Assembly: GCA_934725785.1 (NCBI GenBank)
Contig: CAKVCS010000028.1
Span: 1-10,475, forward strand
DNA from: an uncultured Bacteroidales bacterium
GTDB lineage: Bacteria; Bacteroidota; Bacteroidia; Bacteroidales; Marinilabiliaceae
DNA length: 10,475 nucleotides
Reading direction: 5' to 3'
Within the stretch, counting starts at the first letter, position 1. The number at the start of each line of letters is the position of its first letter. The position numbers and the translations under genes were made by a program. This document shows positions 6,533 to 10,475 of this stretch, in pieces. The notes under the pieces were generated by a model. That model made no database searches. It had not been told where the DNA came from and worked only from the letters and a program-made list of their open reading frames with translations.

Positions 6533-7129
6533 GTGTACATAGCGCAAAAGAAGAGGCAGGAGAACATCGTGGAGTACATACTCTACATGTGGAACGTGGA
6601 AGACCTGATAAGGGCCAACGGACTGGATATGAAACGCATAGACGCCACAGTAGTGGCCAAATACGGAGTGACGGACCCGGGCGAAAGGCAAAAGCTGTAC
6701 GACTGGTGGGACAACCTGCGCGAGATGATGAAGCGCGAGAAGAAAGAGGAGGGCGGCCACCTGCAGATTATAGACATGCTGGCGAACGACCTCTACAACT
6801 TCCACCTCTACCTGCTGACGCGCCAAGAGGAGATACCCTACCAGAACGCATTCCAGACGGCCTGGCCGGACATCAGCCTGCTCACCACCAAGGTGAAGGG
6901 GGGCGAGCAGATGCACCACGTGATGCTCGGGCTGACCGCCATATACGACTATTACCTGCTCAAGCTGCAAGGCAAGACAGTCCTTGCCGACACGACGAAC
7001 GCCATAGTCCGCATAAGCCGCTTCCTCTCGCTCCTGAGCCAGAAATACCTCAAGGCGGAGCGGGACCTGCACCCGGAGAGGTGCGTGTGCGAAGACGGCG
7101 ACTTCGTGGGGCCGACTCGGCAGCCCTGA
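6533..7129 (+). CDS. DUF4924-like conserved Bacteroidales protein
   Basis: The 198-residue protein starts at GTG 6533 (MYIAQKKRQENIVEYILYMW...). The next in-frame Met is residue 19, inside what looks like the conserved N-terminal helix, so the GTG start is preferred. The sequence matches my recollection of the DUF4924 family, which is found in Bacteroidetes and has no known function. It appears mostly helical and soluble, with no signal peptide, membrane segment or obvious catalytic motif. Notable features are a basic/acidic stretch MKREKKEEGG (66-75), a His pair in EQMHHVMLG (125-133), and a short C-terminal tail with CVC (184-186). It lies 67 bases after the S4 gene and 57 before the lipase gene, on the same strand, so co-expression is likely. 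The family name is from memory; function is unassigned. Confidence 0.8.
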   Translation: MYIAQKKRQENIVEYILYMWNVEDLIRANGLDMKRIDATVVAKYGVTDPGERQKLYDWWDNLREMMKREKKEEGGHLQIIDMLANDLYNFHLYLLTRQEEIPYQNAFQTAWPDISLLTTKVKGGEQMHHVMLGLTAIYDYYLLKLQGKTVLADTTNAIVRISRFLSLLSQKYLKAERDLHPERCVCEDGDFVGPTRQP

Positions 7130-7186
7130 ACGGCCAGAGGGGTTAACGCAAAAAAAAAATTCACAGACACATCAACCATAAAGGAC

Positions 7187-8275
7187 ATGAAGAAGACATT
7201 AACCGCGCTGGCCTTGACGGCCTTGACGGCCATAGGCGCCACAGCCCAGGGGCTGCGCCCCGGCTTCGACAAAGACGAGTACATAGAGTGCCTTTGCATG
7301 GCTTCACACATGGACAGCCTGAGCGTCGACAGCAAATACCTCAGCCCCTCGCCCACGAGATTCCGCAAGGTATACGCCGCCCACAAGACCGGCTTTGACA
7401 ACGCGTGGGAGCTGTGGCAGGACGACAGCGGCGTGAGCGCCATACTGCTGCGCGCCACGATATCGACCATGCGGAGCTGGGGCGCAAACTTCAACGCCGG
7501 CATGGTGAACGCCGTCGGGACGTGCCACATCGGGGCGGACAAAGCCTACGACCTGTGCGCGGACAGCTCGGCGCACGTCCACGCGGGTTGGGTAGCCGGC
7601 CTGATGACCATGGCGGACGACATAAAGTGCAAACTTGACTCTTGCTACAAGAGCGGATGCCGCGACTTCATTGTGGCAGGCCACAGCCAGGGCGGCGCAC
7701 TCAGCTACCTCGCCACAGCCATGCTGAGACGCATGCAGGCTAAGGGGGAAGTGCCATCCGACATAAGGATAAAGACTTACGCCAGCGCGGCGCCCAAGCC
7801 CGGCGACTACCTCTTCGCCTTGAACTACGAGGCCATGACTCAAGGCGGATGGTCGATAACGGTGGTGAACGCCGACGACTGGGTGCCCGAGACTCCGCTA
7901 AGCGTGCAACGCCCGACGGACTTCCGCCCGACAAACCCCTTCGCCCATATGGACGACCTGACCGCCAACGTCGGGACATTGCAGAGAGCCAGGATAAACT
8001 TCCTCTACAACAGGCTGAACAAGCCCACGTCCAAGTCCGTAAAGAACCTGACAAAATACCTTGGCAACGTGGTGGGCGAAATGCTTGAGGAGGGCAACGA
8101 GTGGTTCGACAGGCCGCAATACGCCGACTGCGCCAACTACGCCAGGTGCGGCCAATTCTACATTCTCCTGCCCGACGCCGAGTATTACGCGAAGCACCCG
8201 CGCAAGGCGGCCGACTCTTTCGAGCACCACCAGTACATATCATACTACGAGCTCGCCACGAGAATAAAGCAATAA
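7187..8275 (+). CDS. secreted class-3-lipase-like serine hydrolase
   Basis: The 362-residue protein starts with a Sec signal peptide (MKKTLTALALTALTAIGATA, probable cleavage after residue 20, leaving Gln at the new N-terminus). There is no lipobox, so it should be periplasmic or exported. The alpha/beta-hydrolase nucleophile elbow is GHSQGGALSYLA (165-176), with Ser167. Asp231 in ADDWVPETP and His347 or His348 in EHHQYISYY are candidate triad partners, and this order and spacing fit the fungal-type class 3 lipase family (Lipase_3). The substrate is unknown; lipid, phospholipid or other acyl ester are all possible. The protein has nine cysteines (35, 37, 113, 124, 148, 153, 158, 315, 321), unusual for this group and suggestive of disulfides outside the cytoplasm. 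A ten-A run (7150-7159) lies upstream of the start. The signal region encodes LTALTA through a direct 9-bp DNA repeat. Confidence 0.85.
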   Translation: MKKTLTALALTALTAIGATAQGLRPGFDKDEYIECLCMASHMDSLSVDSKYLSPSPTRFRKVYAAHKTGFDNAWELWQDDSGVSAILLRATISTMRSWGANFNAGMVNAVGTCHIGADKAYDLCADSSAHVHAGWVAGLMTMADDIKCKLDSCYKSGCRDFIVAGHSQGGALSYLATAMLRRMQAKGEVPSDIRIKTYASAAPKPGDYLFALNYEAMTQGGWSITVVNADDWVPETPLSVQRPTDFRPTNPFAHMDDLTANVGTLQRARINFLYNRLNKPTSKSVKNLTKYLGNVVGEMLEEGNEWFDRPQYADCANYARCGQFYILLPDAEYYAKHPRKAADSFEHHQYISYYELATRIKQ

Positions 8276-8328
8276 GAGACGCCCGTCGCGACCCGAACCT
8301 CACCACTAAGACAAAGAGAAAGAACAAA

Positions 8329-9456
8329 ATGACAGAGATACGCCAAGTCTTGACAATCCGCGACGCGGAGCTGTTCACCGACCTGCCCTACAAGCTGTAC
8401 CGTGGCAACGCCCAATGGGTCCCCCCCATACGCAGAGCCGAGCGCAGACTGTTCGACCCTTCGCAGAACCCCGCGTTCGGGTTCTGCGAAGTGAACCGGT
8501 GGATAGCTACTGACGATGACGGCGTGTGCCGCGGACGCGTAGCCGCCATAGTCAACCACAGATGGAACGAAAAGACGGGCGACAAGGTGGGGCGGATATC
8601 CCGTTTCGAGGCGGAAGATGACCCCGCCCTCGGCAGCCGCCTGCTCCAGTCAGCGGAACAGTGGCTGCGCTCAAGGGGCATGACCCACGCGGCCGGGCCT
8701 CTGGGCTTCTGCAACCTTGACCAGCAAGGCCTCACAATAGTAGGCTTCGACAGGCAGGCCGCGTTCGGATCGTCGCTCACGCAGCCATATTACGTCGACA
8801 TGTTCAGGCGCAATGGCTACGAGCCTTGGCAAGACTGGTACGAATACCGGATTACAGTGCCATTCTGCGTGCCGCAGAAAGTGAAGCTCATAGCCGCCGC
8901 GGCGCGGGAGCGCTTCGGACTAAGCCTGCGCACATTCTCATCGCTGGACGAGGTGAAAAAGGCCGCCCCGGAGCTTATGGGACTCTTCGACAGGAACTTC
9001 GAACCCCTCTTCGGAACGTATCACTTTGACGACGACATGAAAAGGTATTACACGGACATGTTCCTCGACGTCCTGGACCACAGGCTCGTCGTGGCGGTGA
9101 ACGACGAGCGCGCCGGCAGAAAGCCAGTGGGGTTCATTGTGGCGATGCCATCCGTAGTAAAACAGCTGAGGCGAGCCTGGGGCGACATAGGGCTAATAGA
9201 CGCGACAAACATATGGCTGGCCATGCGGCGCGCCAAGGAGGCGGAGATACTCCTTGCTGCCGTCTCGCCAGAGGCGCGGAGACGCGGGGCGTTCTCACTG
9301 CTGATAGAGAGCCTGATAGAACGGATGTCGGAGCGCGGCATCCGCCACGTGGAGACGACGGCCATACTGAGTAACAACGACAGGGCGGCATCCATAGTGA
9401 AAGAGTTCACGCACGAGAGGCACAAGCAAAAGATGTGCTTCATAAAGGAGCTCTGA
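8329..9456 (+). CDS. GNAT-fold acyltransferase-like protein
   Basis: The 375-residue protein has an N-terminal part with FTDLPYKLYRGNAQWVPPI (16-34), a segment I recall from large bacterial proteins annotated simply as N-acetyltransferases. The middle has LLQSAEQWLRSRGMTHAAGP (105-124), GLTIVGFD (134-141) and QPYYVDMFRRNGYEPWQDWY (152-171). The C-terminal third has the acyl-CoA-binding motif AVSPEARRRGAFSLLIESLI (311-330) and ILSNNDRAASIVKEF (346-360), both typical of GNAT folds. There is no signal peptide or membrane helix. The acyl donor and acceptor are not evident. The frame is open back to 8101, but that would overlap the lipase gene; ATG 8329, after an A-rich stretch, fits. It lies 53 bases after the lipase gene, so the two are probably co-transcribed. 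The fold assignment is reasonable; the reaction is unknown. Confidence 0.78.
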   Translation: MTEIRQVLTIRDAELFTDLPYKLYRGNAQWVPPIRRAERRLFDPSQNPAFGFCEVNRWIATDDDGVCRGRVAAIVNHRWNEKTGDKVGRISRFEAEDDPALGSRLLQSAEQWLRSRGMTHAAGPLGFCNLDQQGLTIVGFDRQAAFGSSLTQPYYVDMFRRNGYEPWQDWYEYRITVPFCVPQKVKLIAAAARERFGLSLRTFSSLDEVKKAAPELMGLFDRNFEPLFGTYHFDDDMKRYYTDMFLDVLDHRLVVAVNDERAGRKPVGFIVAMPSVVKQLRRAWGDIGLIDATNIWLAMRRAKEAEILLAAVSPEARRRGAFSLLIESLIERMSERGIRHVETTAILSNNDRAASIVKEFTHERHKQKMCFIKEL

Positions 9457-9619
9457 CAGGAGCAAGAAGAGCAGGCAAGGAGAGCGGGCAAGAGGCGCAA
9501 GCATACGGGTAAAGAGAGAGCAAAAGCGCAGATGCGAATGAACGCCATATGGCGGCAAGGCCCGCCCGCCCAGGAGCTGCCGGCAGGCCCGCGGCCAGGA
9601 CAAATTAAGCCCTACGATT

Positions 9620-9652
9620 TTTGTCGGCCGAAAAATATTTTGCGTACTTTTG
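9620..9652 (+). promoter_or_regulatory. strong Bacteroidetes-type promoter of glycosyltransferase gene
   Basis: TTTG at 9620-9623 (-33 element) and TACTTTTG at 9645-9652 (-7 element, perfect TAnnTTTG) are separated by 21 bases in an AT-rich patch. Both elements match the Bacteroidetes consensus fully. Transcription would begin near 9658-9660, giving a leader of about 85 bases before the GTG start. Confidence 0.85.
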
Positions 9653-9662
9653 TGAAATAAAC

Positions 9663-9715
9663 CTGTGTCGGCGCGCACCGCGAAAGCGGCCCAACAACCC
9701 CACAGACGCCCACAG
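9663..9715 (+). promoter_or_regulatory. possible structured 5' leader of glycosyltransferase mRNA
   Basis: CTGTG (9663-9667) pairs with CACAG (9711-9715) and, after a two-base bulge, GGCG (9670-9673) pairs with CGCC (9707-9710). This closes a nine-pair stem around a small inner hairpin CCGC-GAAA-GCGG (9678-9689) with a GNRA loop. CCCACAG occurs twice (9699-9705 and 9709-9715), so the 5' arm could pair with either copy. No known riboswitch class is recognised. The pairing was found by eye, with no energy calculation. Confidence 0.4.
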
Positions 9716-9742
9716 TTAACAATAGAACTAACAACGGAAAAC

Positions 9743-10475
9743 GTGAGTACGACCGAAATCATCGTTGTGTCCGCCTTAGGCATTGCCCTTGCTTGGCAAT
9801 TGTTCTACTGGGCATTCTTCATGTTCAGGGTCCGCAAGAAGCCACGCGACATAGGCGCGAAACTTCCACCGGTGAGCATAGTGGTCTGCGCACGCAACGA
9901 GGACGAGAACCTGCGCAGGCTGATACCAGCCCTCGTCGGGCAGAAGTTCCCTTCTGACAAGCAAATAGTCATAGTCGACGACTGCTCGACGGACGACACC
10001 CCAATGGTTCTGGCCAAGATGCGCGAGGAGAACCCCGAGGTTTACACCACCACCATCCCTGGCGACAAGAAGTTCAAGCACAGCAAGAAGCTGGCCGTGA
10101 TGGTGGGCATCAAGGCCGCCAAGTATGACCACATAGTGTTCATAGACGCCGACTGCATGCCAGCGTCGGAGAACTGGCTGACCCTGATGGCAGAGGGGTA
10201 TTCGGACAGCGGCAAGGAGATGGTGATAGGCTACGGCCGGTATTCGCGCCACCCGGGCCTGCTGAACCTCATGATAAGGTACGAGACATTCTGGAACGCT
10301 GTCCAGTACTTCGGGTTCGCTAAGGCCCTGCGCCCCTTCATGGGCGTGGGGCGCAACATATCTTACACCAAAGGGTTGTTTGACAGGAGTTCGAAGTTCC
10401 GCAACAACCTGAACATCCAGTCGGGCGACGACGACCTGTTCGTGAGCGAAATGGGGACGAGGGGAAACACGGCGT
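9743..10475 (+). CDS. family 2 glycosyltransferase, 3' end outside window
   Basis: The first 244 codons are present, starting at GTG 9743; the frame is open to the window end. The N-terminus has one membrane helix (about 6-28, IIVVSALGIALAWQLFYWAF), then a GT-A domain: VSIVVCARNEDENLRRLI (44-61), the nucleotide-sugar motif IVIVDDCSTDDT (75-86), the metal-binding DxD as FIDADCMP (133-140), GVGRNISYTKGLF (201-213) and the acceptor-site-like SGDDDLF (227-233). This order is typical of inverting GT2 enzymes that transfer sugars at the inner membrane for surface polysaccharides or glycolipids. Donor and acceptor cannot be read from the sequence. There is no Shine-Dalgarno; GTG is the only sensible start ahead of the membrane helix. 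The gene has its own strong promoter and so begins a new transcription unit. More membrane helices may follow beyond the window. Confidence 0.9.
   Translation, partial: MSTTEIIVVSALGIALAWQLFYWAFFMFRVRKKPRDIGAKLPPVSIVVCARNEDENLRRLIPALVGQKFPSDKQIVIVDDCSTDDTPMVLAKMREENPEVYTTTIPGDKKFKHSKKLAVMVGIKAAKYDHIVFIDADCMPASENWLTLMAEGYSDSGKEMVIGYGRYSRHPGLLNLMIRYETFWNAVQYFGFAKALRPFMGVGRNISYTKGLFDRSSKFRNNLNIQSGDDDLFVSEMGTRGNTA

Larger units (their letters stand above)
9457..9742 (+). other. intergenic region before the glycosyltransferase gene
   Basis: This is the longest gene-free stretch (286 bases). The first part (9457-9540) is purine-rich, with repeated AGAG/GCAAG-like words and no reading frame of note. 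Two perfect palindromes follow, CGCCATATGGCG (9543-9554) and CTGCCGGCAG (9577-9586), in GC-rich sequence without a T run, so neither is a classical terminator. After about 9600 the base composition turns AT-rich and holds the promoter at 9620-9652, then a foldable leader at 9663-9715. I see no convincing end signal for the upstream genes. Confidence 0.7.

Noticed and set aside
6284..7072. 262-codon open frame on the - strand opposite the S4 and DUF4924 genes
   Set aside because: Same composition effect; it is antisense to real genes and has no recognisable protein motif or promoter.
8101..8328. N-terminal extension of the GNAT protein from 8101
   Set aside because: The extension is read from the lipase gene in another frame; the conserved start of the GNAT protein is at ATG 8329.
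8461..8490. Imperfect inverted repeat around TTCGCAGAACCCCGCGTTCGGGTTCTGCGAA in the GNAT gene
   Set aside because: The arms TTCGCAGAACCC (8460-8471) and GGGTTCTGCGAA (8479-8490) pair well, but they lie inside a conserved coding stretch and no T run follows, so there is no support for a terminator or mobile-element end.

Overview
The window is most likely chromosomal DNA from a GC-rich member of the Bacteroidales. Three things point there. Promoters match the Bacteroidetes pattern (TTG, 20-21 bases, TAnnTTTG) and no gene shows a clear Shine-Dalgarno site. The L34 protein resembles Bacteroidales L34. Two genes look like families largely restricted to this phylum: a DUF4924-type protein and a TPR protein with an RGRVQDR-containing centre. 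A Muribaculaceae-like source would fit, but that is a guess. Codon use is unusual: the DNA is GC-rich, yet ATA is the main isoleucine codon in ordinary genes.

Layout, all genes on the + strand. Positions 1-1846 hold the 3' part of a long TPR protein gene. At 1920-2208 is a compact rpmH unit with its own promoter, a 53-codon gene and a strong intrinsic terminator. From 2269 to 9456 there is a run of eight genes with one clear -7 element at its head and no intrinsic terminator that I can see inside it: a membrane-anchored triple-PASTA protein, an RluD-family pseudouridine synthase, D-alanine--D-alanine ligase, peptidyl-tRNA hydrolase, an S4 (Hsp15-like) RNA-binding protein, a DUF4924-like protein, a secreted class-3-lipase-like hydrolase and a GNAT-fold acyltransferase. 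At 9457-9742 lies the longest non-coding stretch (286 bases), with a near-perfect Bacteroidetes promoter and a foldable leader. It drives a membrane-anchored family 2 glycosyltransferase that runs off the window at 10475.

Functionally the run mixes translation quality control (RluD, Pth, S4 protein) with cell-wall precursor synthesis and sensing (Ddl, PASTA protein) and less understood envelope or accessory proteins (lipase, GNAT protein, DUF4924). It reads as a housekeeping region. I see no mobile element, CRISPR array, tRNA, rRNA or defence system, and no clear new multi-gene system. The items most worth a second look are the kinase-less PASTA protein beside ddl, the foldable leader of the glycosyltransferase gene, the TPR protein's conserved centre, the cysteine-rich secreted hydrolase and the unassigned GNAT protein.
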